Notes under the pieces: generated by a model
What the model saw: only the letters and a program-made list of their open reading frames with translations
The model's database searches: none
What the model was told of the DNA's origin: nothing
Part shown: positions 46,211 through 58,460 of the stretch, one piece after another
Numbering within the stretch: the stretch's first letter is position 1
Layout of the letters: every line of letters begins with the position of its first letter
Position numbers and translations under genes: made by a program
Source of the DNA: Wyeomyia smithii
Lineage: Eukaryota > Arthropoda > Insecta > Diptera > Culicidae
Assembly: GCF_029784165.1 (NCBI RefSeq)
Contig: NC_073695.1
Location: 201,209,136 to 201,273,135 of the forward strand
Direction of reading: 5' to 3'
Length of the DNA stretch: 64,000 bases

Positions 46211-49200
46211 CGAAAAATTGTGAAGGTAGAATTTTTCGATTTCATCCCAGAAATAAGTCATATCATCTATCAACATAAATTTACAACGTGTAAGCGTATA
46301 GTTTCAAATTTACTATTGCAAAGATCTGAAACCACTTAGAAGAGCCCGTCATTTCCTAGTCTCATAGTATTCGGAAGTAGAGAGTACTCACAAGCTAAGA
46401 ACTTAGTAGAGTGTCGGAACATTATTTTCAAGGAAAGAAATTCAAAATTCCATGCTTAATTCTGCGCAAAACGTTACCCTGTTTAAAAAAAAAACGTTTA
46501 CCTACAGATTAAATATTTACTCTGCAATAGATCCTACGACTGTACAACTCCAAAAATCATCATCTGTTTATGGTTTTCAAAACAGCGTACGAGTTTGTCA
46601 GGCAAAACGAGTAGCGGTAGATGGTGCCTAAAAAGGTTCAATGATCGAACTGATTAAATTGAGGTAATAGATTCAGCTGGTCTGCGTTGTGGTGAAAAAT
46701 TCACTTTTCAAGTGAAATTGAAACGTTGCTTTCGATGAAGTAGGCAAAGCAGCTTTGTTTCCGGTCTTTGTTTTCAATTCAAGATCGAGAGACTGCACAG
46801 TATTCGCAAGCATCGCAGTAGAAATTTTCTAATGGTCACGTTCAGGGTGTCAGGATTGCACCACGGAACGTTCCAGTATGCCAAACAAACTAGAACGCTC
46901 CATTTGTCACGAATGAGCCAACTATTAGATTCCGCTATCAACGCTCGTATCATTGAGCTTTCGATGATACTTAACTAGAGGATTGTAGAATATAGTGAGA
47001 ATAAGGAGAAATGTTGTAAATTTAAACCAGAGAATGGTTACGTACCAGCTTGTGAACTGCCAACTCAATTGAAAACTGGTTAAGAATCACAACTTTAACA
47101 ATTGGATTTAGAACAAAACCGCAAATATTTTGCGGCTGACAATGACCTTCGCGCTGATCATATGACAGCTATTTCGGAGCCAATCAGTCAACAATTATCA
47201 TCGGTGCGACTTCATGCCTGCGGCAATCACTGCTGCTTTGAGGCTGGAAGTGCTAATGAACCGATTCTAAATCAATTGGTCACGACAGGCGGTTCTCAGC
47301 ACGACACACGATTCTCGCCGGTAGTAGTTGAACGCCGTCGTTGGTTGGCCCAATCCGATAAACTCAGCTAAGCGTGCAATCCTTTCCTGTCGCAAACGTA
47401 AGCATCACCACTATTCGTATTCATCCAACCGCATGACCTTCGATGAAGCTGACCAGAGGTGTCAGTTGTAGATCATGACATGAGGAGCGGATTACGCATG
47501 AGGGACAATATGAAAGGTTTCGAAAGTTAGATTGAGTGTGAGAATGCGTGTCCGTTTCGTGAACTAGCGAATGTCACGCTTCCTGAGTTGAAAGCTACCA
47601 TGACACGGAAGTTACTAATGGGACTTTTAATGGAAGATTCAATGAATTAGAAATCACAGCGTTGGTTTGGGTTTGGTCTGGGGCAAAATCCAGCGTCTAT
47701 CTCTGAGGATTCAACATCACAAAGTATCTGGTGCAGAATGCGAGAAAAACTGGGCTTTCAGCAGAATTTTAATTATCTACCTTTGTACCGGTCTCTGTTG
47801 CTAGTCAGTTTAAACAACATAAACGGCTGTCACATTAAATGTACAGTTAGAATGTAATTACACCAATTAAACGCTCTCTATTTGCTTAGAGATTTCTTTT
47901 CGTTAGGCATACTGATACACTATTCTTGTCTGTTCTGTTTTCCACTGTTGCGTTGACTAAGCTTGCATTTGAAATAAACTAAACTATGCATGCGCCCGCT
48001 CTCTACAAGGCTAAAAGCGAAACCGTGAAATGGGTGGACGTGATATTGCTGCCATCATTTTTAAGTGGTTTGAACGTGGTTGAAATTTAATATTTTCACG
48101 GCAATCGTGGGGTGAAAGAAGTCGGGAAAGATTGTATGGAATGGTACATATCCTGTAAATGGACTATACAGTTCCACCATGTGGCAAAATTTAGGCTTCA
48201 TCAGCTTTCCCCACTAATACACAGCAGCCCATAAACATATCAAAATACCGTTGCAAAGCGACCGATTGCAACGCGGATTACAACAGTGGTGCCCTAGAGT
48301 CTAACGGTTGCCATCATCAATTTTATGGCAAACACTGGTAGAAACCAGAGCACGATACTTATACGATCTTTATGGGATATGATTTATTACTCCCAGTGCC
48401 CGCACCCACTGGCGCCGCCTATCGTTGTCATTCATTCAACCATCACTGTTGAAGGCCATGAAATTCATCATCCCTAATGACCTCCAACTCCCACTGAGTG
48501 TATTGGAGGAGGATGAATGAAAGACTTGTGGAAGGTCAATCGGCAGCACTCGGCTCCGCCGAAATTATCCATTATGCTGTGGAGCACCGGACACTTCCCG
48601 GTGGGCAGGGCTTACTCCTGTAGAGCAATTGCCGGAAGTGAACCGAAAAGGCAAACATTTTACTGGTGGGCATAGTGCAGGAATGAAAAATTGCCGGATC
48701 ATATTTCATGTCGTCGTGCTGACTGGGGGGCTCATCACCGAAGACTGCCATCACGCAAAACAAAAAACGAGCCTGTCGGCACTGCTTTGTGTTTTCCAAA
48801 AGCGCTGGGATGAGCGCCTTTGGAATGCGCCGGGTTCAGTTGCGAAAAATAACATGTGAAATGTAATGAGGGGATAATTACTGCTGTGATGTTTTTTTTC
48901 CTCATCGATCTGAATCGAACGGTTGTATTTGCAGCTGTTGGAATACCTTATTGATGATATTCGACAGCCCACTAACCACCCAGTTATCGATTCATTCAAT
49001 ACTTGAAAGAAAATATTTGAACAACAATGCTTTATTATATTTATAACTAGCGGATACTCAGCTCACAGTGCTGCGACTCTTAGTTTACGACGACAACCGC
49101 GTATCTCCTAAATGTGCCATAATTTCGAACAAATGGGGGAATCGTTCCTATATTTATCTAAACACCTGTTAGTAAAACTTCCGATCACTCCACTAAATTG

Positions 49201-49400
49201 AGAGTTGAAAAATAGTAAAATTTGACGGTAAATCAGACAAATAAGCGATAAGATGAGTATAGGTGTTGATATGAATACAGGAGCGATTACCCTATTAACA
49301 TTATAATTTTACAACTAAAAATGGGTTTCCATTTGACGAATAAAATATGTTTTAAATTTGAAAACTTTCATGGTAATCGTATTTGAAGGTTCGAAGTTTA
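46211..49400. other. Anonymous stretch, no gene recognised
   Basis: Open frames of up to 89 codons (47102-47371) have no recognisable motif. The GC-richer, repeat-poor part at 48400-48860 could be a conserved non-coding or exon region, but nothing in it identifies one. Confidence 0.45.
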
Positions 49401-50078
49401 CAATGCAAACAAAATTTACTTCTTGCCCACGCCACTGAAATACAGCAAATTAAATATTACAGAAATACCCCATGTGCTTAATAACCCTTGCATATAAATT
49501 GCCAGGATATCGAGTAGGGAATTTACAAAGTACATATTCACAAAACATCCCTTCTTGCCCTTGTCCAATTTTCTGATTGTTTTAGAAACATGGAATTGAT
49601 TATAACTTCTCCCCTTCCCCATCCGCCTGATTACGCAACTGATATGTAGGAAAATCAACATCTAAGAAACAAACTTGAGAATCCACGTATACGAATTGGT
49701 TTAGCGATCAAGTTGAGTGTTACAAAGTTTACAAAAAAGAGAGTCAAGAGTCTTCCCTTTCCTCGTCACGCTAAATTGTCAGAATCACCTATTATAGCTT
49801 CTACATACCTAATTTAATGATGATCGGTTCAGCGGTTTTAAAATCATCAGGTGGATATCGCACACCCTCTCCCCATCCTGGCTACGCTAATAAGATACAG
49901 AAAAGTCTCAAATGACATAGTAACATCACAAAAATAAGCGTCATACCAAAAAACCTTTGTATTTCAATTGCACGGTTTTCGAGGAAGACATTTTCAAGTT
50001 GACAGAGTACAAATTTACTTGTTTTTGCCCACGCTTATAACTAAGATATTTTTGACACTACCTTGCTTGAACACCCCT
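49401..50078. repeat. Diverged repeat hosting the 50-kb MITE
   Basis: Units of about 200-270 bp share CTTCCC/CTTGCCC...CACGCT-A and a CAAAGT(A/T)CA-like or CATACCAAA block. It ends right of the MITE at 50604-50670 with GGTAATCCTATCAGTAGC...ACAGACAGACAGACAAG. The (CAGA)n edge resembles the (TCTG)n edge of the array at 4.37 kb. Confidence 0.5.
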
Positions 50079-50086
50079 ATGTACAT

Positions 50087-50595
50087 TAGAGTAGCAGCGA
50101 AAATTTCGAAAACCGACCCTGCACATTTTATTTTTTGGCCCACAAAAATCATCTGTGTAGAGTTTCAGCTCAATCGGACATGATTTAGAGGTGCCTTGAA
50201 GCGTTCGAAGTTGTAATTTTTCGGCTCTCGAAAATCTACCAAGGGAGGAGTATATGAAATTGGGAAAATCGAAAAATTTTTCGATGCCAAATGACTTGAA
50301 AATAAATTTCAGATGGTCGATTTTCTGGCAATTTTTTTTTCGAGATAACACCACATTTTAACGTTTTATGCATTTTTAGGTTATTTGGCATAAGAAAATC
50401 GATTTTCTCAATTTCATTGGAAGATTTTTGAGAGTCAAAAAATCACAACTTCGAGCGCTTTGAGGTACTCCTAAATCATGTCCGATTGAGCTGAAATTTT
50501 GCACAGATCATTTTTTTGGGTCAATGAACAAAATGTACATGGCCGGTTTTTGAAATTCGATGATGAAATTTTTCTATACAGTCATTGTCATCCTA
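50087..50595. mobile_element. hAT-type MITE with palindromic 8-bp duplication (509 bp)
   Basis: ATGTACAT lies at 50079-50086 and 50596-50603. The element starts TAGAGTAGCAGCG and its complement end starts TAGGATGACAATG, the hAT-type pattern. Inner arms pair over about 200 bp with mismatches (GCTCAATCGGACATGATTTA is mirrored). No coding. Removing it restores a continuous host repeat: CACCCCT-ATGTACAT-ATTTTCACGG. Confidence 0.8.
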
Positions 50596-50603
50596 ATGTA
50601 CAT

Positions 50604-53600
50604 ATTTTCACGGTAATCCTATCAGTAGCTTTCGAGTCTATAGGTAACAGACAGACAGACAAGCATTCTGTATGAAACTCTACCTTCCAGCAGAGGGAGG
50701 TTTGTCGAACCATATCACTAGCAAACACCAATGTTTTTTTCCAAAAAAAAAATCAAAACGAAAATTTTAAATTAACTCTTCTATAAAGTCCATTTTCAAT
50801 TTTTTCTATCAAATCTACATAAACTTAGTTAAATATTAATGCTTGTCTGATCATTGGAAAATAAAAAAAAAACAAAAAATCTTAAATTTTTCAAACAGTC
50901 GGCTTTTTAATTTTTAGAAAAACTGTGGTTTGGCGCACTCACATCAGTCATCCTCAATCTGGATAGCATTGCAACAGAGAAACGAGTGCGAGGGAATATT
51001 GAAGAGAGAGAATAGGAGAGAACAACTGACAAGATAAAGTGTTTTAGTGCCATCATTAGCAATACCGCTTACCGTGCAACGCACATGCTGTTTACATTAA
51101 CCATTGCGTATTTCAGTCAAGAATTTTAGTCAAGAATCGATGGTTTCAAATGACTTATTGTGTAATATCGCAATATCATATGGAATTCTTGGGCTACCAC
51201 ACGCGAAGTACGCGTAGAATCTGTCCAAAAACTATTACTTTTATACGTGTTTCGCAAATTGAATTGGAATGCATTTCCTTTGTCATTGTATGAAGCATGT
51301 TTGATGCTCAGTAAAGAGTAAACATTCATGCAACGCCGTGGATTTGCAATGATATTCTTCGTCAAAGAATTGAATATTTTGGAAACTGTTGAATGGATTA
51401 TTTCTTCACAAACTTAATCTTCAATAAAAACATTATCTTTTATTTCTTCATCCTGGACTTTTTACCTAAAGTCTTGCTATAATTTAAAGTTTTTTTTTAG
51501 AAAAAAAAAATTAAGGAAAAAGTTTACCTTTTTTGTAAGTTAAAATTCAGTGTTTATTTAGAACTACAATTTTCGCAATAAATAAATTTTTCGTGATGAT
51601 GTTTTCTTCAAGGTATTATTAGTTCCCTACAATATATTTACAGACAAGGTTACTTTACAATCAATGGATCAATGGAGATACAATGCTTTGAAAAAACCTG
51701 TGCCAAAATGCTTACGCCTTTTTAAAAAATTACTCTTCAGCTTGAGAAATTTCTCCACTCACGGAAAACACTAAGTTCGCTATGTCAAATTTGTGTGCAA
51801 AGTTTCATTTAAATAAAAAAATGGTGGTTATTCGACGATAGGTCATTTGGCATGAAAACCAGCTCTAATTAAAATGGGTTCATAATTTCCAATATCAAAA
51901 AAGTCTCATGTCTCATGTTATTAAATTCTGTTCGAGCAATGTGAAATCAAAATACGTTCAATGACCTAGGTTTGATACAATACACTAAGAAATTCTAATT
52001 AAAAACATTCCGTGTGGGAATACGAAGCTTGGAATTTAAAGTTAAAGTAATAATACCTAGGTGAGAACTCGTCACGAAACCCGATCGTGACCTTTTGACG
52101 TCCCGGTTATAGGAATCGTGGTCGGTACAAATGGCCACAATCAAACCAGTCTCACTCTGCGTCTTTATCGGTGCACAGTGTAAACCTTTGTTATAAACAA
52201 ACGTGATATCCGGAAAAGTTTAACAGCACATCACAGACGGATCGCCGCAACCCGCGGGACAGAGACCACCGATAGCGATCCGGTTTGCTTATTCAACGAC
52301 GAGACGCAGAAGCTCTTGAACTGAAGAACCCTGATACTCTTCAGCTTCCCCGAAGCTCTTCGTACACAAAAAGCCACTTATTTCTCGTTCTCTCTATCTC
52401 TGTAAATACAGATTGGGGCAGGGTGTCTCGAAAACGGAAACAGGTTGTAGCGGTTGTAAATGTTGTTGCACAGCGCACATCAAACAGAGCACGCTTTTGT
52501 CTGTTAATAATTGAATCAAGAAGTAAGAACCACATTGCACTGCCACCGGCGGCGTTACTTGCCCTGACAGTCTGTCAGGTGGCAAACGGGGAAGCTAAAG
52601 AAAATGCCACTTTTGTCGTGCTTGACGCGTGCGTCACTCCGTTGGATAAACGCCAGGAAGTTGTGGTCGCGTACGAGAGCCGGTTTCTTGGAGTGCGTGA
52701 TGTGTAAATGTTTTTAGACCACAATGGAAAAGACATCTCAGGCGAACAAACCAATTTGTTTTGACTAAGTTAATCCACATACCCCATGCAGTTAGTTTGC
52801 TGAATGGGCGCCCGTTGTTAGCGCACTAAGCGGCGAGCGCGAATGTTCGTTTTGCCCTTGCTTCGTGAGTTTTGCTTTTGGAATCGCGTGTGAAGCGGTA
52901 TATTTGAAACAGAAAGTACTATTCACATGAAGAAGCATTCTAACGGAGCTTGCATAAAAGCCTGCGATAAGCTTTTTCATCATTGCTTGTGAGGGAAATC
53001 ATAAAGCATGTCACGTTGGGTAGTTGGAATCATAATAGCAAATTTACGAAACGTTGGTTGTTTAAAATATTTAATCTTTACTTTTAATCTTGTTTCATGT
53101 TGGTTTTGTGAATGCAGCGCATAAAACGGGTGTAATAGATTTTCCAAATTCAATGCTAAAAACCGAAAGCTTAAGTTGGTTAGGGAAAAATAAAAACGCA
53201 GAACATGGCGGCAGCATGGTGGTTACGTGCTAGTTGCGAGTAAAACATCGCACGAGGCAGTTTCCGAACTGGTTTTCCCTCTAGTTGCACATTGCATTTC
53301 GCACCGTTTAAGTTTAACGATCGCTGTGTGTGAACTTGTGTGCGTTTGTTTTTCTTTTTGTTGCGCCTAGCACCTATTTATTTTCCCGTCTGCAGTTTGC
53401 CGTACCACTTTTGCAGCCGGGTGTCAGTATCTTTGTGGTTCTATGCCACACAAGCGATATGATGTCAATATGTGCACTTTTAACGGTAAAGCTGTCAATG
53501 GATTGTACTATCCGGGGGAGAAAACGGTACTCGTCTCAAGTGTTTTATTTCCTATTGGTTAGAGCATATATGTACGTATACAAGTGTTAGGCACGCGAGC

Positions 53601-56600
53601 TTGCTCCTAGTGACCTGGTTTCGGATGGATTGCAATTGGATTCGTTTTCAAAAGGGCGTTCTTCTGTAGGCTATTGCGCTTGAAGATGTTTTCTATTGCT
53701 TGGTGTTTTTGAAATGATACATTTGTATTTAACGGATTTTGTGCCAACTCGTCTGTGGAATTGGCAGCACCCTCTCTCAGCAAAACATGGAAAATCTTCA
53801 AAGTGTCAATTATTACAAAAAAATGTTTGTTTTTATTTTTTATTTGAGCCATAATCCCACAAATGTCGAAAATAAAGAAAAATTTCACAAATGTCAAACC
53901 AAAAATGTCAAATATATCAAATATATGAGATATGTGGGATAGAATTTAAAATCAATACAATTTCATTCGAGTCTAGACTAGGCAAATTTTCTCTAACAAA
54001 AGTCAGTCGCAAAATTTCAATTTCACGATTAAAGGTTGATCGATAAATTTAAATGTGTCTCCACGGCCACGATTTATGCTTAATCACAAAGCAATTTGAC
54101 CCTTGCCAAGCGCCGAATATTTTTTACGTCTGCCCTGCGTGAAAAAGAAAAATGTGACAACTGGCAGTCTCGCTTTCTCAGCAATCGTCCGATTGTCGCC
54201 CACCGAAAGTTTAATTGAACCCAAATCAGAGTTAATAAATTTATAGCCTATAACCAGTGACGCCAATGTCGTCATGCGAAGCGTCGCAGTTGAACCATTT
54301 TGCGACTCTCTGTAATTCGCACCCGTTTGAGATCCAGGGTAAAGGAGATGAGTGTTGGGTTAAGGACTTTGATAATTATCATCGGAACTCGGAATAGAGA
54401 TTCTAGTTTTTTACTGCGACGTAAATTGTAGTTTTTTAGACGAAAATTTTGTCACTAGATAACAGCTATACTGTTTTAATAATAATTCATTGGATTTCCG
54501 GGATTGGTAAATGCTTTGCATGACTTCTTGAACACCAACTATTTCAAAAGACTTCGTAAATGATAAACTGACTAGCCTTGAAAGGTTTATGTACAAAACA
54601 AGGCAGTGGAAATTTTAGTTCACTATCATGTGGGCACTTGTCGGTTCCACCCTTGAATATAAAAGAAACTAAGCAACCAAGACTGCGAAAGGTCATACCC
54701 GAAGTGGACTTGTCGAGGAATAGAGTCAAAATTTTAAGTTTAAGCATAACGCTCCACAGTTCGCGTCAGTGGAAGGAGACGCAATGCGAACTACACAAAG
54801 GGTGAGAAAATATTACACTTATAAAGTGAATGGAAATGAAACACTCCTCATGGTCAGCAATGACTTTGCGAAAACAATAGGAAATAAATATTGTTCCACA
54901 CCCATGCATGCTCCACCACTTGCCCCCAACCAAACTCTGGAACTGAATGCTAACCGTTTATCCACATTGTTTGCACAAGTGAGGGGTGTACAAAGGAGTG
55001 CACGTTGCGAACTCGCCGTTTGAGGGGAAAGTTTCCTCTGCCGTCAAACAATGCACAATTATCTTATGACCTCGCAACTCTTTCTCTGTCTCGTTCGTTT
55101 TTTTCCGTCTCCTTCTTTCGCAGTAAGGTTCACCGATGTGCAGGCAGTGTAATGTTGTTTTCATAAAAGTGTTCCACTTTCGTATCGTTCGTTTCGAAAT
55201 TTCGACTTTTTTTTTCTTTCTCTCCTGAATGCGTTTGTTATAATTACAGTTTGACCCGCGGTGGTGCAGTTTACATTGCCTCCGAGCTTCTGTTTTGGTA
55301 CTAGTTTACAGTTATATAGAGTACGTTGCATTCCGTGTTACTTCTTTTGATGGGTGAATCGAATTTTTTTTTTTTTAGCTATTCGGGAAAGGTACCCTTC
55401 CATAAGGAAGGGTTGTCTCAGCTGTTTCTAATGCCATATGTAAAATAAACATACCTGTATTGATGAATTTCTATCACCCGGCAATCCCCATTTCCTTTCC
55501 TTTGTTTCTTGGATTGAAAAAAAAAAATCTGTCGACACGGGCAACGTTTGCAGGTATGCATAGTATCGAGGTTAACTTTGCATAAAAAGTGTGCCACCCA
55601 GAAGCGCACCTATCGATTACCGCTAGAGCTCTTCGATGTCGAATATGTAAACATTGATCTTCATCGATGCTACCAGAAAAAAGAAAAAAAAAATAGAATG
55701 GTATGTATCTAGCCTGTGTTTGATCCAGGCCGTTACAGTTTACACCTCAGAATGTGGTGCCAGTGGACTGTTAAAAAATCCTTTGGTATAATTTTAACAA
55801 AAAAAAAAAACCTTATCAAGTATATTTTTCAAACAAACTTACGAATTTATTTCTAAAAATTAGTTTTTTTTCTCGAATTTTTTGTTAGAGCCTAAATTAC
55901 CCGAAAAACATGGTCACACTGTACTTTGCAGTAAAGGGAATGTAACGATGGTGTTACCTGGTTCAGTGCCAGTTGGAATTAATCGTTTGTTTGGCGTTCG
56001 GCCCTTTCACTGTAGCGAAGGCGGGTGTTGAACATTTACAGAAATTTACATTTGAACTAATATTTACTTTATCAACATTCTTCTCAATGCGAGAGAAACT
56101 ATGGCAAATAAACTTTAACAAATGGTTTAAAACATACATACTTTTCACTTTCTTCGGGGTAGGATTGATTCCATAATATTTCATTATTCGAATATTATTC
56201 CAACCTTGAAAAATGTCTGGTATCTCATTCACATAAAACTGTTTTCTAAATAGTGGTCTAGACGAAATAATAGTATTTTCAGGTTATTTTGACTGAAATC
56301 ACTTTGATCTGAAAAAATTGACAAAATAATGTTTACTTTTCTATGCCTCGAAAGCAGATTAAAATAACTTTCAAGAGATTTTTCGCTTATCAAGATATTC
56401 CTAGTTTAGAAACAAAAAAGCTTTTTACAGTTGAAGAAATAGCAAATCAATTTAATGATTGAACTCATTAAATTGAGGAAAAATCAATAGAATAAAACTG
56501 TTTTTTCATTGAGTTCTTCTTAGTTTTCTGACGTAGAACTACGTTTGGCATTAGCCTACCACATAGGAGCGTAAATTGAAAATCTAATAACGAATAGGGT

Positions 56601-56630
56601 ACGAAATTTTTCTCTTTTACAATGCTTATA
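50604..56630. other. Anonymous stretch, no gene recognised
   Basis: 6 kb without a supportable gene. A dispersed block at about 50825-50870 matches 31030 kb-region sequence. The 140-codon plus-strand frame at 52285-52707 and GC-richer blocks near 52.2-52.7 and 53.2-53.6 kb have no recognisable domains. Confidence 0.45.
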
Positions 56631-56642
56631 AGTTTGTTTGTT
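56631..56642. repeat. 5' target-site duplication of the LINE
   Basis: AGTTTGTTTGTT, identical to 62514-62525. Confidence 0.8.
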
Positions 56643-57089
56643 CATTCTGTGCCGAACACGCATCAGTACTGGACGTGTTTGGTGATCGGTCCGATAGAGT
56701 ATAAAACAAAAGACGTGTGAACAAGTGTTGGCATTGTTTGCCTGGTCGAGTGAAATAAATCCGGGTTCAAGGTCGTTCCTTTGTGCAACTGTTTCGCATC
56801 GTGACTGCCAGCTGGTGCGTAAGCCGATTTGGCTGCTGGCTGGATTGTGCTACAGCAGTGGACGAGACACAAACGAGGAAAAAGAAGAAGCCATCAGTGT
56901 CAGCGAGTCGTATCGCTGTGTAGAGTGATCTCACACCTGGCTCGCTGCTGGTGGCTGTTTGGTGCTGCTGTATTGGTGCTGCTGGCTGTAACGGCTGCTA
57001 CTTCGAACGATCGGACAACCAACCTTACTGGAAGGGAGAAATAAAAAGGTACGTGTTCTTGTCAGCGCTAGTGCGCTAAACATAGCGCG
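56643..57089 (+). promoter_or_regulatory. LINE 5' UTR, expected internal promoter
   Basis: Begins CATTCTGTGCCGAACACGC right after the target duplication. Full-length non-LTR elements carry their promoter in this region. No specific core-promoter motif is claimed; AGTATAAAAC at about 56698 is well inside the transcript and probably not a functional TATA box. Confidence 0.5.
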
Positions 57090-58460
57090 ATGGATGTAGA
57101 TCCCTCGCCTCCCGCGCCACCATCCCCGAACCCCTCTGACCCTGACCCTTCTGTTACCCCCTCCCCTGTTTATTCTTCAGTCCCCCCTCGCCCCAGGCTT
57201 TACCCAGACGGAGCCCAGGGCAGCTATACTGTTTATTTTCGGCCAAAGGCAGGACCGAAATCGAAAAAGTTGAACCTCTTGCAGATTTCTAAAGACCTGA
57301 CGAAGGAGTACAAGGGCGTGACCGAAATTTCCAAGGTCCGGCCTAACAAGCTCCGTGTCGTGGTCGGTAACCTGAAAGAGGCCAACGATATAGCTTGCTC
57401 TGAGCTCTTCACACGCGAGTATCGCGTTTACATACCCGCACGAGACGTGGAGATCGACGGTGTCATAACCGATTCGAGTCTGTCCGTCGAGTGTATACTG
57501 CAAAGTGCCAAAGGGTGCTTTAAGAACAAAACGTGTCCCGAAGTAAAGGTGCTCGACTGCAAGCAATTGCGGTCAGCATCGATCATCGGTGGCAAAACAG
57601 TATACACTCCATCAGACTCGTTTCGAGTTACGTTCGCCGGGTCTGCACTACCAAGCCACGTCTCGATCCACCGGGTTCGTCTCCCTGTGAGGCTCTACGT
57701 GCCCCGCGTCATGAACTGCCTGAATTGCAAGCAGTTAGGCCATACAGCCGCCTACTGCTGCAATAAGGCACGTTGTGGCAAGTGTGGGGAGTCTCATGCG
57801 GAAGATTCTTGCAGTGTTAACGCTGAAAAGTGTATTCACTGCGGAGAAAATCTGCATGAGCTCTCGACATGTGCGGTGTACATGCAGCGCAGGGATAAAA
57901 TAAAACGGTCTCTCAAAGAGCGTTCAAAGCGTTCCTACGCTGACATGCTGAAGAAGACCGTTACCACTTCTCCCGTTACTTCGAACCCCTTCGATCTGTT
58001 GCCCTCTGAGGAAACCGATTCTGACGATTCACCAGCGGGAGCATCTTACGCCAATCCTGGGGAGTCTAGAAAGAGGAAAAGTGTTTCCTCTCCTAAACTT
58101 CCCAGAAAAGGTCCTAAGATTTCTCAAAGTGAAATGAAGGTTACAAACAAACCAAACAGTGCTGCGGAAAAACCGAAGCAAACTCCTCCTGGGCTGGCAA
58201 ATTTAAAGTCCCAGAAGGAGTTCCCAGCACTGCCAGGAACATCTAAAACCCCAGTTGCTCCTTTTACACTCCCAGTTGATGAAACAAACTCTGGATTAGT
58301 GAAATTTTCTGACATTGTGGACTGGATTTTTGAAACTTTCAATGTACCCGATCCAATTAAAATTTTTCTTACAGCATTCCTCCCAACAGTTAGATCATTT
58401 TTGAAGCAGTTGACTGCCCAATGGCCTCTCCTTGCAGCGATTGTATCCTTCGATGCCTAA
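57090..58460 (+). CDS. LINE ORF1: Gag-like zinc-knuckle nucleic-acid-binding protein
   Basis: 456 residues from ATG (GCGCGATGG) to TAA. The N-terminus is very Pro-rich (MDVDPSPPAPPSPNPSDPDP). A conserved central region follows, including ELFTREYRVYIPARDVEID and SFRVTFAGSALP. Three zinc knuckles come next: C210-x2-C213-x4-H218-x4-C223, C229-x2-C232-x3-H236-x4-C241 and C248-x2-C251-x4-H256-x4-C261. A basic stretch (KIKRSLKERSKRSY) comes after them, then a Ser/Pro/Lys-rich tail and a short hydrophobic C-terminus. Proteins of this type bind the element's RNA and help carry it to the target. The last codons overlap the ORF2 start (ATGCCTAA), which suggests coupled translation. The frame is uninterrupted. 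Confidence 0.92.
   Translation: MDVDPSPPAPPSPNPSDPDPSVTPSPVYSSVPPRPRLYPDGAQGSYTVYFRPKAGPKSKKLNLLQISKDLTKEYKGVTEISKVRPNKLRVVVGNLKEANDIACSELFTREYRVYIPARDVEIDGVITDSSLSVECILQSAKGCFKNKTCPEVKVLDCKQLRSASIIGGKTVYTPSDSFRVTFAGSALPSHVSIHRVRLPVRLYVPRVMNCLNCKQLGHTAAYCCNKARCGKCGESHAEDSCSVNAEKCIHCGENLHELSTCAVYMQRRDKIKRSLKERSKRSYADMLKKTVTTSPVTSNPFDLLPSEETDSDDSPAGASYANPGESRKRKSVSSPKLPRKGPKISQSEMKVTNKPNSAAEKPKQTPPGLANLKSQKEFPALPGTSKTPVAPFTLPVDETNSGLVKFSDIVDWIFETFNVPDPIKIFLTAFLPTVRSFLKQLTAQWPLLAAIVSFDA

Noticed and set aside
52285..52707. 140-codon plus-strand open frame as a host gene
   Set aside because: No recognisable domain or splice structure. Open frames of similar length occur on both strands of this window in clear non-coding DNA.
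58432..58452. Upstream TTG as the ORF2 start
   Set aside because: An animal mRNA should initiate at ATG. The ATG at 58453 overlapping the ORF1 stop is a better start.
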